7,045 nucleotides of DNA from Bacteriovoracaceae bacterium UBA2428. Lineage in GTDB: Bacteria; Bdellovibrionota; UBA2428. The stretch spans positions 26,797 through 33,841 of the forward strand of contig DDRA01000131.1 of NCBI GenBank assembly GCA_002343545.1, written 5' to 3'. Below the pieces are notes generated by a model. The model saw only the letters and a program-made list of their open reading frames with translations. It ran no database searches and had not been told where the DNA came from. This document shows, one piece after another, positions 1 to 5,657 of this stretch. The translations under genes and the position numbers were made by a program. Position 1 is the first letter of the stretch, and every line of letters starts with the position of its first letter.

Positions 1-808
1 CGAGGCAGGCGTTCACGACGGCGTTCTCGAGCGCTTGGCAAACGGCGTTGAGCGCGGTCGATTCCGATCGGTTGCAGTCGACGTAAGAACGCCGCGGGCA
101 GAAGACGAAGTTCGGCAGCAGCGTCTTGAAAGCCGTGGGGTCGTAGAAGGAGGCCAGAAGCTCCTGGCCGAGCGCTTCCGCGTGGGCGACGTCGTAGCGC
201 CCGCGCAGAACTTCTTCGTAGGCGACGTCGAAGGTCGTGACGTAGGGAATCTGCCCGTCGGGCAAGGCGCGGTCGCCGCGTACGAGGTGCATGTAGATCG
301 TGAAGCGATCCGAGCCGACTTCGTTCGCGACGGCTTCGAAGACTTGCGGGTCCTTCTCGACGTCGTCGCCCATCAGGATGAGGTCCGCGCGGTTGCGGTA
401 AGCCAGGTTCAAGAGGGTGTCGGTCTTGTGGGCTTCGCCGGGCTTCGGCAGGCGGCGCAGATGAATGCGGGCGTCTTCGAGGTTGTTGCGCTCCAGAGTC
501 TTCAACACCCGGCCGCGCAGGAGGGTCGGCGAATTGGAGAGGATCTCGAGGCGCGGGCCCGTCTCGGGTTTCCAGCCTCGCATGAGCGTCGAGTAGCCGG
601 CGAAGAGATGCTTGCCGAAGAGCGCGTTCACGACGGCGGCGCACTTGTTGCCCACGTTCGTCGGTTTGGCCGTGTCGTCGAAGTCCGAAACGATGAGAAC
701 TTGCTCGCTCAGCGAGGAAGCCGGCGCGCGGGTCGCCTCCGTAAAGTCGGCGCGGTGGGCGCAGGATGCGAGTGCGAGCAAGGGCGCGAAAAGTGCCGAT
801 GCCTTCAT
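1..808 (-). CDS. App1/DUF2183-family phosphatase, predicted lipoprotein (C-terminus beyond window)
   Basis: This gene is read leftwards from ATG at 808 and is still open at base 1, so only the first 269 residues are visible. Residues 1-16 form a short lipoprotein signal ending in the lipobox LASC (Cys16), which predicts a lipid-anchored envelope protein. The body matches the App1 catalytic domain (DUF2183, HAD superfamily, named after yeast phosphatidate phosphatase APP1). Motif I is SDFDDT (nucleophile Asp42, acid/base Asp44), motif II is SNSP at 91-94, a His-Lys pair at 127-128 fits motif III, and GDDVEKDP at 147-154 supplies the acidic metal-binding motif. All catalytic positions look intact, so it is probably an active Mg-dependent phosphomonoesterase. 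A phospholipid-type substrate is only inferred from the family. The start has a GGAG Shine-Dalgarno about 8 nt upstream and overlaps the upstream gene's stop as ATGA, indicating translational coupling. Confidence 0.85.
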   Translation of the reverse strand, partial: MKASALFAPLLALASCAHRADFTEATRAPASSLSEQVLIVSDFDDTAKPTNVGNKCAAVVNALFGKHLFAGYSTLMRGWKPETGPRLEILSNSPTLLRGRVLKTLERNNLEDARIHLRRLPKPGEAHKTDTLLNLAYRNRADLILMGDDVEKDPQVFEAVANEVGSDRFTIYMHLVRGDRALPDGQIPYVTTFDVAYEEVLRGRYDVAHAEALGQELLASFYDPTAFKTLLPNFVFCPRRSYVDCNRSESTALNAVCQALENAVVNACL

Positions 809-1107
809 GCCGGAAACTCCGCGCGCAACCCGAAAGGATCCAGCCCGACGACGAAGTCGCGACGGCCGGGGACGACGTCCTCGGTCCGACGCCCGCCGTA
901 GCTCAGGATCCGCCGCACGCGCAGGATCTCGCCGCGAATCTCTTCCAGGGCCAGATGGCGGTTCCCGAGCGCGCCCGGGAACTCGCCGACCAAAGCGCGG
1001 AGGATCTCATCCGCGCACGTCGCGACGGACTCTTCGCCGTTAAGGTGCCCCAAAAGCCAACGGCGCTCGATCTCAAGACTTAGGCGTTGGAAAAGGGTGA
1101 CCTTCAT
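805..1107 (-). CDS. Hypothetical 100-residue protein
   Basis: I do not recognise this protein. It is small, charged, probably cytoplasmic, and has no signal peptide or membrane span. The N-terminal half looks helical (start MKVTLFQRLSLEIERRW, then ATCADEILRALVGEF). The middle HLALEEIRGEILRVRRIL is amphipathic, and the end VVPGRRDFVVGLDPFGLR looks more strand-like. The ATG at 1107 is preceded by a purine-rich AGGGGGAAGG stretch that can act as the ribosome binding site. Its TGA overlaps the ATG of the phosphatase gene (ATGA, 805-808), so the two are almost certainly co-translated. This coupling, the good ribosome binding site and its place in a same-strand series argue for a real gene. A functional link to the phosphatase is inference. 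Confidence 0.65.
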   Translation of the reverse strand: MKVTLFQRLSLEIERRWLLGHLNGEESVATCADEILRALVGEFPGALGNRHLALEEIRGEILRVRRILSYGGRRTEDVVPGRRDFVVGLDPFGLRAEFPA

Positions 1108-1161
1108 CCTTCCCCCTATCGGTAGGAGAAGGGATCTTCCTTTGTCAAAAAAACGACGAGG

Positions 1162-2043
1162 TCAGGAAAGCCGGTGGCGAGAGGCAAGGGCGATCAGGCG
1201 GCGGGCGAGCGCGGCCGCGAAGACCTCGCCGCGCGGATCATTCGGCAAGGGACGCAGTTCGCAAAGATCGGCCCCGACGACTTCGCGTTCGCGGAAGAGC
1301 CTTTCGATCAGGCGTTGCGCCCCATCCGGATCGAGGCCCGCCCGCGCTTCGGGAAAACTCGTGCCGGGCACGGCGTTCGGACCGAAGACTCCCAGGTCGA
1401 TGCTCAGGTAAACGCGCGGTCCCAGCGCTCGGAAGAGCGCGTCTTCGTCGGGCGGTCGGGCGTCCGGAAGCGAGACATGGAAGAAGACGCCCCGCTCCCG
1501 CATGGCCTCGAGCTCGTCGGGGTGCGCTTCCACGGTACCGAGGCTCGCGATCTCGAATCCGTCTTCGGAAAGACGGCGAAGGACGCTGCGGTGGGAAAGA
1601 CGGCTGCCGTCGCGCGAGTCCAGGAAGTCCGGCCGCGGACCCAGATGCAAAATCGAAAGCGGTCCGTGAAGGCGACGCAAGCCCCTCGCCATGCCCAGGC
1701 TCAGGCTTTGTTCCCCGCCGACGGCAAGCGGCCAGGCGCCTTCCTGGGCGACTTCGACGACCAGCTGCTCGATCGCCCGCAGGGCCTCGTCGAGTCGAAG
1801 GGAGTCCAAGTCCGGCGGCGAAAGGGTCGCGACGCCCACCGTTCGCAGGTCGATGCCGAGGTGAAGGTCCAAGGGCTCCAAGGTCTGGCTCGCCTCGAGG
1901 AACGAAGCCGGCCCGCCCGAGGTCCCGGCGCAGGCGCGCACGCTTTTCTCGAGCGGAAGGGGGAGAATCGTCGCGAACGAACGATCGGCGTCGCTCGATT
2001 CGGCGTCGAGGCCCAGGAAAGTCCGGAAGGCCGGAGTCTTCAT
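1162..2043 (-). CDS. Arginase/agmatinase-fold (ureohydrolase) protein with degenerate metal site, probable pseudoenzyme
   Basis: The 293-residue product spans a full ureohydrolase domain, the fold of arginase, agmatinase and formimidoylglutamase, which hydrolyse guanidino groups at a two-manganese centre. Family landmarks are visible in order: FLGL near residue 9, AVGGEQS at 107-113 (usually GGEHS or GGDHS), LHLGPRPDFLD at 132-142 (usually LHxDAHxDxxD), SHRS at 150-153, SIDLGVFGP at 214-222 (usually SxDxDxxDP), PGTSFPE at 226-232 and VGADLCELRP at 256-265. Four of six canonical metal ligands are replaced: His112 by Gln, Asp135 by Gly, His137 by Arg and Asp218 by Gly. Asp139, Asp216 and Glu262 remain. 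Mn-dependent hydrolysis therefore looks impossible, although the frame is intact. I chose ATG 2043 because it overlaps the stop of the preceding small frame (ATGA) and leaves a family-like N-terminus. ATG 2064, giving 300 residues, is the alternative. Neither start has a clear Shine-Dalgarno. Confidence 0.85.
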   Translation of the reverse strand: MKTPAFRTFLGLDAESSDADRSFATILPLPLEKSVRACAGTSGGPASFLEASQTLEPLDLHLGIDLRTVGVATLSPPDLDSLRLDEALRAIEQLVVEVAQEGAWPLAVGGEQSLSLGMARGLRRLHGPLSILHLGPRPDFLDSRDGSRLSHRSVLRRLSEDGFEIASLGTVEAHPDELEAMRERGVFFHVSLPDARPPDEDALFRALGPRVYLSIDLGVFGPNAVPGTSFPEARAGLDPDGAQRLIERLFREREVVGADLCELRPLPNDPRGEVFAAALARRLIALASRHRLS

Positions 2044-2114
2044 GTTTTGAAGAAGTACCAGCATGCGACGGAGAAGAGCACGACGACCAACATGCGATAG
2101 TAAATTCCGGACAT
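2040..2114 (-). CDS. Possible 24-residue single-span membrane microprotein
   Basis: A short frame starts at ATG 2114, 20 nt after the stop of the secreted-protein gene, and ends at TGA 2040-2042, overlapping the ureohydrolase ATG as ATGA. The product starts MSGIYYR, continues with the hydrophobic stretch MLVVVLFSVACWYFF, and ends in Lys-Thr. It would be a minimal one-span inner-membrane peptide. Support is its position in the operon, the exact 4-nt overlap and a composition unlike random high-GC frames. Against it, there is no good Shine-Dalgarno (CCCGGGC directly before ATG) and it is very short. It may be a real microprotein or a leader whose translation feeds ribosomes to the next gene. 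Confidence 0.4.
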   Translation of the reverse strand: MSGIYYRMLVVVLFSVACWYFFKT

Positions 2115-2134
2115 GCCCGGGATTCTAGCCGATC

Positions 2135-3043
2135 TCAGAACTTGCGGGTATAGCCGACGAGGATCGAGTAAGGCCGCGCGTCGGAAGGAGCGTCGATCTC
2201 GGTGACGCCCGTGACTTCGATCCGTCCGAGGTCGTGGCCTTGGCCGTCTCGCAGCTTGTACCCGAGGCTCGCGAAGACTTCGCGGACTCCGCGTTGGTCG
2301 AGACCCCGGGGGCCTTGGAAACGAAGCTTCGCGCCGCCGCCCACGTCCAGGTCGGCGCTCACGGCTTTCCGCAGCTCGAGCCGCACGACGGCTTCTTCGC
2401 GCGAGTCCCGGCTTTGTTTTCCGTCGAAGCTTCGCAGGGTTCCTTCCATGCGCAGGATCTCCCCGCGAACGTTCAAGGTCCATCCCGCGCCGAACTTGGC
2501 TTGAACGCTCGCTGCGACCCCGAGGCCGCTTTCGCGGATCGTGGAGCCCGCCTGGCGGCCGAGGATGGCCACGCTGAAGTGTTCGGCCCGGCGACCGACC
2601 TCCAGGCGTTCGTCGCGAAAGCCGCGACCTTCCGTGCGGCTGAGGACGGCGAAGCTTCCGTCGGCCGCGGTCGCGGAGTTTCGTTCCTCGAAAATGAGTC
2701 GCGTCGACTCGCGCAGACGTGCGTCGCGCAGGGCGATGATCTTCACGGTTTCGCGACCGGCCTCGCGCCGCACGGAAAGCTCCGTGCGTCCGGGCAGGGC
2801 CGTGATCCGCTCGATCCGCGCTTCCCAAGCGGGCAGGGCCGTCCGCAGCCTTCGCTCGACCGCGCGAAAGAAGGGCTTGGCGCCGTCCCGCCCCGCCTCG
2901 AAGCGACCCCGGGCGTGCTCGCGCACCGGCAGGTCGAGCAGGTCTTCGGCGAGGTCCCGCGCCGCCCCCAGCTCGAGGGTCTCGGCCGCGGCGTCGAGAG
3001 TCAGGAGTCCCAGAATCATCGCTAACAAGATTCGATTTTTCAT
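2135..3043 (-). CDS. Secreted hypothetical protein, possible outer-membrane beta-barrel-like C-terminus
   Basis: The family is not recognised. The first 20 residues are a clear Sec signal peptide (MKNR followed by a Leu/Ile/Met-rich core, cleavage likely after AAA at 18-20), so the 282-residue mature part is exported. Its first third is charged and helix-prone (ARDLAEDLLDLPVREHARG, then AVERRLRTALPAWEARIERI). From about residue 120 it shows alternating polar/hydrophobic strands such as GWTLNVRGEILRMEGTL, AVVRLELRKAVSADLDVGG and RPYSILVGYTRKF. It ends in Phe after an aromatic-rich strand, the usual closing signature of outer-membrane barrels, but with few strands for a full barrel. It is the first gene of the leftward series and lies divergent from the LysR gene, so that regulator may control it. 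The ribosome binding site is weak (GAAG before CCCATG). Confidence 0.75.
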   Translation of the reverse strand: MKNRILLAMILGLLTLDAAAETLELGAARDLAEDLLDLPVREHARGRFEAGRDGAKPFFRAVERRLRTALPAWEARIERITALPGRTELSVRREAGRETVKIIALRDARLRESTRLIFEERNSATAADGSFAVLSRTEGRGFRDERLEVGRRAEHFSVAILGRQAGSTIRESGLGVAASVQAKFGAGWTLNVRGEILRMEGTLRSFDGKQSRDSREEAVVRLELRKAVSADLDVGGGAKLRFQGPRGLDQRGVREVFASLGYKLRDGQGHDLGRIEVTGVTEIDAPSDARPYSILVGYTRKF

Positions 3044-3108
3044 GGGCTTCGGAATAAAGAAAATGGGGTCGAAAGTTAAACTTATCTATTTTATCATGAT
3101 CTTAAGCC
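3044..3108. promoter_or_regulatory. 65-bp divergent intergenic region (leftward operon / LysR regulator)
   Basis: This AT-rich gap separates ATG 3043 (leftward) from ATG 3109 (rightward), so promoters for both must lie here or just inside the genes. An 8-bp palindrome ATCATGAT is at 3093-3100, next to a TTAAGC dyad that continues into the regulator start. The local composition (runs of A and T in an otherwise GC-rich window) fits a promoter region. I cannot assign a convincing -35/-10 pair on either strand. The arrangement is typical of LysR-type regulators that repress themselves and control a divergent operon. Confidence 0.5.
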
Positions 3109-3116
3109 ATGCTTAA
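3102..3116. promoter_or_regulatory. Candidate LysR-type operator (perfect dyad, T-N11-A) across the regulator start codon
   Basis: TTAAGC at 3102-3107 and GCTTAA at 3111-3116 form a perfect 6-bp inverted repeat around the trinucleotide CAT. The T at 3103 and A at 3115 give the T-N11-A form with dyad symmetry known for LysR-type binding boxes. The dyad contains the ATG at 3109-3111, so bound regulator would block its own expression, as is common in this family. That the protein binds here is inference. Confidence 0.45.
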
Positions 3117-4032
3117 AAACTTAGACCTCAACAAGCTGCGCGGCTTCGAGCGCGTCTACGCCCGTCGCAATCTCGTCGAAGCGGCCGCGGATCTCGGCGT
3201 GACCTCGTCCGCCGTGAGCCAATCGGTGGCGGGCCTCGAGAAGGAAATCGGCGCCCAACTCTTTCTGCGTTCGGGCAAGAAGTACCTGCCGACGCTCGAG
3301 GCGGAGGAGCTGCGCTCGGCGGTGCTGCCGCTCTTCGAGGGGCTCGAGGTTTCGCTCTCCCGCATCCGTCGCCACCGGCACGAACTGGAAGGGACGATGC
3401 GGATCGGGTCCGTGCCCGAGTTCGGATCCCGCGTGTTGTTGCCCCGTTGGCGGGAATTCCGCGAGTCCAACTCCCGGGTCGAGGCCTCGCTCGTCTTCGC
3501 GGGGACCTCGCCCCTGCTCGAGAAGCTTCTCGCGAACGAGCTCGACTTCGCCTTTATCGATGGATCGAACGTCGTGGCGCGGCTCGAACCGAAGCTGCAG
3601 TTTCGCGAGGTCGAGCAGGAAATTCTCGACCTCGTGTGTTCGGACGCCTACTTCCGTCGGCACGTTCCCAAGGGGAAGCTCGGCATCAAGGAGTTCGCGG
3701 CGCTCGACCACGTCCCCTACCACCGGGGTTACGAAGGCGTCGCGAAGTGGTACCGCTTCCACTTCGGCCGGGTCCCGAAGTTTCGCGCCTCGCTTTTCTT
3801 GGACCACGTTCGCGGCGTCCTGAAGGCGGTCCAACTGGGTCTGGGGGTGGGGGTCCTGCCCCGCCCGCTCGTGCAGGATGAAGTGGCGAAGGGTAGGCTC
3901 AAGGTTCTCGCGCCGGGGAAACGGATCTTCTCGAACAAGATCCTGCTCGCGCGCCCGGGGAGCCGCGTCCCCAACGCTCTCGAAAAATCGTTCGTGGATT
4001 TCGTCCACCGCGCCCCGGGCCCGAGCCGTTGA
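3109..4032 (+). CDS. LysR-family transcriptional regulator
   Basis: This is a full-length LysR-type regulator of 307 residues, a usual length for the family. The N-terminal winged helix-turn-helix covers about residues 6-65, with the recognition segment NLVEAAADLGVTSSAVSQSV at 21-40, followed by GLEKEIGAQLFLRSGKKYLPT. A linker helix runs to about residue 95. The effector-binding (periplasmic-binding-protein-like) domain follows from GTMRIGSVPEFG (95-106), with the conserved late motif LKAVQLGLGVGVLP at 238-251. It acts in the cytoplasm as a ligand-dependent activator or repressor; the ligand cannot be read from sequence. It lies divergent from the leftward operon and 49 bp upstream of an EamA exporter on the same strand, making both plausible targets. 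The dyad over its start codon suggests autoregulation. The ribosome binding site is weak. Confidence 0.93.
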   Translation: MLKNLDLNKLRGFERVYARRNLVEAAADLGVTSSAVSQSVAGLEKEIGAQLFLRSGKKYLPTLEAEELRSAVLPLFEGLEVSLSRIRRHRHELEGTMRIGSVPEFGSRVLLPRWREFRESNSRVEASLVFAGTSPLLEKLLANELDFAFIDGSNVVARLEPKLQFREVEQEILDLVCSDAYFRRHVPKGKLGIKEFAALDHVPYHRGYEGVAKWYRFHFGRVPKFRASLFLDHVRGVLKAVQLGLGVGVLPRPLVQDEVAKGRLKVLAPGKRIFSNKILLARPGSRVPNALEKSFVDFVHRAPGPSR

Positions 4033-4081
4033 ACGCGCGCGGATTGGCGCTTCCCCGCCATTTGACTAGGTTAGGCCGGCG

Positions 4082-4939
4082 ATGACCCTTAGCTTTGATT
4101 CCCGCAATGCGAAGTTTCTTCTCGTGCTCACCGCGCTTCTCTGGAGCAGCGGTGGCTGGCTGATCAAGTCCGTCGGGGTGGGGCCGCTTATGGTGGCGGG
4201 TCTGCGTAGCCTCGTCACGGGGATCGTTTTGGTCCTCGCGTTTCGGCCCGGATTGGCGTGGCGCGATCGCTCGCTCTGGTGGGGCGCGGCGAGCTACGCC
4301 GCGACCGTGATCTCCTTCGTCGTTGCTACCAAGTGGACGAGCGCGGCCAACGCGATTTTGCTGCAGTCGACGGCCCCCGTTTACGTGGCCCTCTTCGGCG
4401 GCTTCTTCTTGGGCGAGCGCATACGCGCCCTCGATCTCGCGACGATCGGGCTCGTCTTCGTGGGCATGCTGTTCTTCTTCGGCGACGAGCTTTCGCTCGA
4501 GGGTTTTCGCGGCAACGTCATCGGCCTCGCTTCGGGCTTCTTCTTTGCCTGGTTCATCTTGATCACCCGTCGCTTCGGCCAAGCTTCGCCGCTCGGCATG
4601 ATCGTGGTCGGCAATTTTCTCGCGGCGGCTTTAGCCTTGCCCTTCGCCCTCGGGGGGCCGGCGCCAGGTCCCTCGGACTGGCTCGCGCTTCTCGCCCTGG
4701 GCGTCTTCCAGCTCGCGATCCCTTACGCGCTCTACGCGCGCGCGATCCCGCACGTCAGGGCCATCGATGCCGTGCTGATCGTCCTTATCGAGCCGATCCT
4801 GAATCCCGTTTGGGTTTTTCTTTTCGTGGGAGAGAGGCCGGGTTTTTTGGCCTTAGTCGGCGGGGGCATCGTGTTGGGCGCGGTCACGGCCCGATCGATT
4901 TGGCTCGCGCGCACCGAGCGAAGCGCCGCCACGGGATAG
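4082..4939 (+). CDS. EamA/DMT-superfamily transporter
   Basis: This is a 285-residue inner-membrane protein of the drug/metabolite transporter superfamily, built from two EamA repeats (about residues 11-133 and 146-275) with roughly ten membrane spans. Repeat landmarks are WSSGGWLIK near 21-29, the span ILLQSTAPVYVALFGGFFLGE at 92-112 and its counterpart VLIVLIEPILNPVWVFLFVGE at 231-251, each ending in a Gly-Glu pair followed by further spans. Members usually export amino acids, nucleosides or other small metabolites by proton antiport; the substrate here cannot be assigned. The start has TTAGG 6 nt upstream. It follows the LysR gene by 49 bp on the same strand, suggesting co-transcription or control by it. 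Its stop codon lies inside a strong hairpin. Confidence 0.92.
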   Translation: MTLSFDSRNAKFLLVLTALLWSSGGWLIKSVGVGPLMVAGLRSLVTGIVLVLAFRPGLAWRDRSLWWGAASYAATVISFVVATKWTSAANAILLQSTAPVYVALFGGFFLGERIRALDLATIGLVFVGMLFFFGDELSLEGFRGNVIGLASGFFFAWFILITRRFGQASPLGMIVVGNFLAAALALPFALGGPAPGPSDWLALLALGVFQLAIPYALYARAIPHVRAIDAVLIVLIEPILNPVWVFLFVGERPGFLALVGGGIVLGAVTARSIWLARTERSAATG

Positions 4940-4956
4940 CGTATCCCGTGCGGCGC
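4923..4956. terminator. Strong hairpin between convergent genes, probable shared terminator
   Basis: The arms at 4923-4938 and 4942-4956 pair along 15 base pairs with a single bulged C and a 3-nt GCG loop: GCGCCGC and ACGGGATA on the left, TATCCCGT and GCGGCGC on the right. The left arm includes the end of the transporter gene and its TAG stop. The right arm ends 17 bp before the Dabb stop, so one hairpin could serve both converging transcripts. Neither side has a proper U-tract, so it may act as an RNA 3'-end stabiliser or need Rho rather than be a classical intrinsic terminator. Confidence 0.5.
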
Positions 4957-4973
4957 GCGCGGCTGTCGGTACG

Positions 4974-5540
4974 TTATTCCGCGATCGCTTCGATCGTGAA
5001 GTCGAACACGAGAACCCCGAGGGGTTCCTTATGCAGGAGAGGACCGACGAAGTTCTTGAACGTCTGGTGGTTCGCGTCGTAGTAGCGCGGGTTCGAGACG
5101 AGGGGTTGGCCCACGTAGAAGTTCCGGTCGCCCTGCGACTGGAAGGTCACGACGAAAGCTTGTTCGAGCGAGTTGTCCACGCCCTCGCCGCTGTTTTGCC
5201 CACCCGTCTCGATCGACACGATGTAGGGCTTGCCGTTGCGGCGCGACTTTTGGAGGGCGAGGAAGCGTTCCTTGACCTGTTGCTTTTGGGCGGCCGTCAC
5301 GTCGGCGGCGTAGCGGAAGAGAACGATATGACGGAGCAGTCCCGGCTTGTAGTTGCGGTCCGTGAACTTTTGGACGCCGACTCTCGCGAGCTCTTCCTTC
5401 AATCTTTCGGGGCCCGAGAGTTTGGCGTCGTCCTGGGCGGAAACGGCTTCCCGCAAGGTGGTGGCGCTTCCGTTCGGGGCGTGGGCGGCGACGAGGGCGA
5501 AGGTCAGGACGAAGAGGCTGCGAATTTTGAGGCGTGACAT
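4974..5540 (-). CDS. Exported Dabb-domain (stress-responsive alpha/beta barrel) protein
   Basis: The 188-residue precursor has an N-terminal signal peptide (basic MSRLKIR, core LFVLTFALVAAHA, likely cleavage after GSA near residue 26). A roughly 40-residue spacer follows, then a Dabb domain at about 69-181. The domain opens with LLRHIVLFRYAADV, typical of the family (RHIVLFKL-like), and closes with FKNFVGPLLHKEPLGVLVFDF. Dabb domains are small dimeric ferredoxin-like barrels linked to stress responses or, in some members, small-molecule chemistry; the role of this exported form is unknown. The ATG at 5540 has an AGGA Shine-Dalgarno 7 nt upstream. It is divergent from an ECF sigma factor gene and preceded by an ECF-like promoter, so it is a likely target of that sigma factor. 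Confidence 0.85.
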   Translation of the reverse strand: MSRLKIRSLFVLTFALVAAHAPNGSATTLREAVSAQDDAKLSGPERLKEELARVGVQKFTDRNYKPGLLRHIVLFRYAADVTAAQKQQVKERFLALQKSRRNGKPYIVSIETGGQNSGEGVDNSLEQAFVVTFQSQGDRNFYVGQPLVSNPRYYDANHQTFKNFVGPLLHKEPLGVLVFDFTIEAIAE

Positions 5541-5568
5541 GGGTGATCCTTTCTAGGTTTTGCTTCGA

Positions 5569-5593
5569 GAACCGATATGCTGGGGATTACGGG
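5569..5593 (+). promoter_or_regulatory. Weak candidate ECF promoter for the sigma factor operon
   Basis: GAACC at 5569-5573 is followed after 16 bases by CGGG at 5590-5593. The -35 shares the AACCGA core with the opposing Dabb promoter and resembles general ECF -35 boxes, but the -10 is a poor match. If used, transcription would begin near 5600, favouring the TTG start at 5658 for the sigma gene and implying autoregulation. Confidence 0.25.
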
Positions 5594-5613
5594 GGCGCGC
5601 GTCGTTCGGTTAC
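5588..5613 (-). promoter_or_regulatory. Candidate ECF (SigF-type) promoter for the Dabb gene
   Basis: On the minus strand, GTAACC (5613-5608) is followed after exactly 16 bases by CGTA (5591-5588). This resembles the GTAACC-N16-CGAA type motif that, from memory, is reported for Caulobacter SigF, an ECF factor controlled by NrsF. It differs at one of the -10 bases. It lies 47 bp upstream of the Dabb ATG, a normal leader length, next to a sigma/NrsF pair. Function is inferred, not shown. Confidence 0.5.
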
Positions 5614-5657
5614 GGACCTTTCGCGTTTTCTCGAAAAAAGAAGAGAGGGGTCGGCTT

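Noticed and set aside
35..901. Long plus-strand open frame opposite the phosphatase gene
   Set aside because: The minus-strand translation has a lipobox and all App1 motifs. The plus frame shows only Arg/Val/Glu-rich composition without domains and is a GC-driven shadow.
1119..1148. TTGACA on the minus strand as a promoter for the 100-residue gene
   Set aside because: The -35 is perfect but the best -10 at 18 bp (TACCGA) is poor, and transcription would start about 5 nt before the ATG, removing the ribosome binding site.
1149..1164. Run of seven T on the minus strand after the ureohydrolase-like gene as an intrinsic terminator
   Set aside because: The run is not preceded by a stable GC hairpin, so it does not meet the form of an intrinsic terminator.
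1174..2100. 308-residue plus-strand frame opposite the ureohydrolase-like gene
   Set aside because: It has no recognisable motif and a low-complexity charged composition, and the opposite strand carries clear family landmarks.
2115..2828. Upstream part of the minus frame that ends with the 24-residue microprotein
   Set aside because: The long frame is extremely Arg-rich and is an out-of-frame reading of the secreted-protein gene. Only the last 24 codons after that gene's stop were kept.
2234..3025. 263-residue plus-strand frame opposite the secreted-protein gene
   Set aside because: It lacks a signal, a domain or a ribosome binding site, while the minus strand has a convincing signal peptide.
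3121..4008. 295-residue minus-strand frame opposite the LysR gene
   Set aside because: The LysR protein is full length with all family features. The opposite frame is a shadow.
3899..4582. 227-residue minus-strand frame across the LysR/exporter junction
   Set aside because: It spans two well-supported genes on the other strand and has a charged, domain-free composition.
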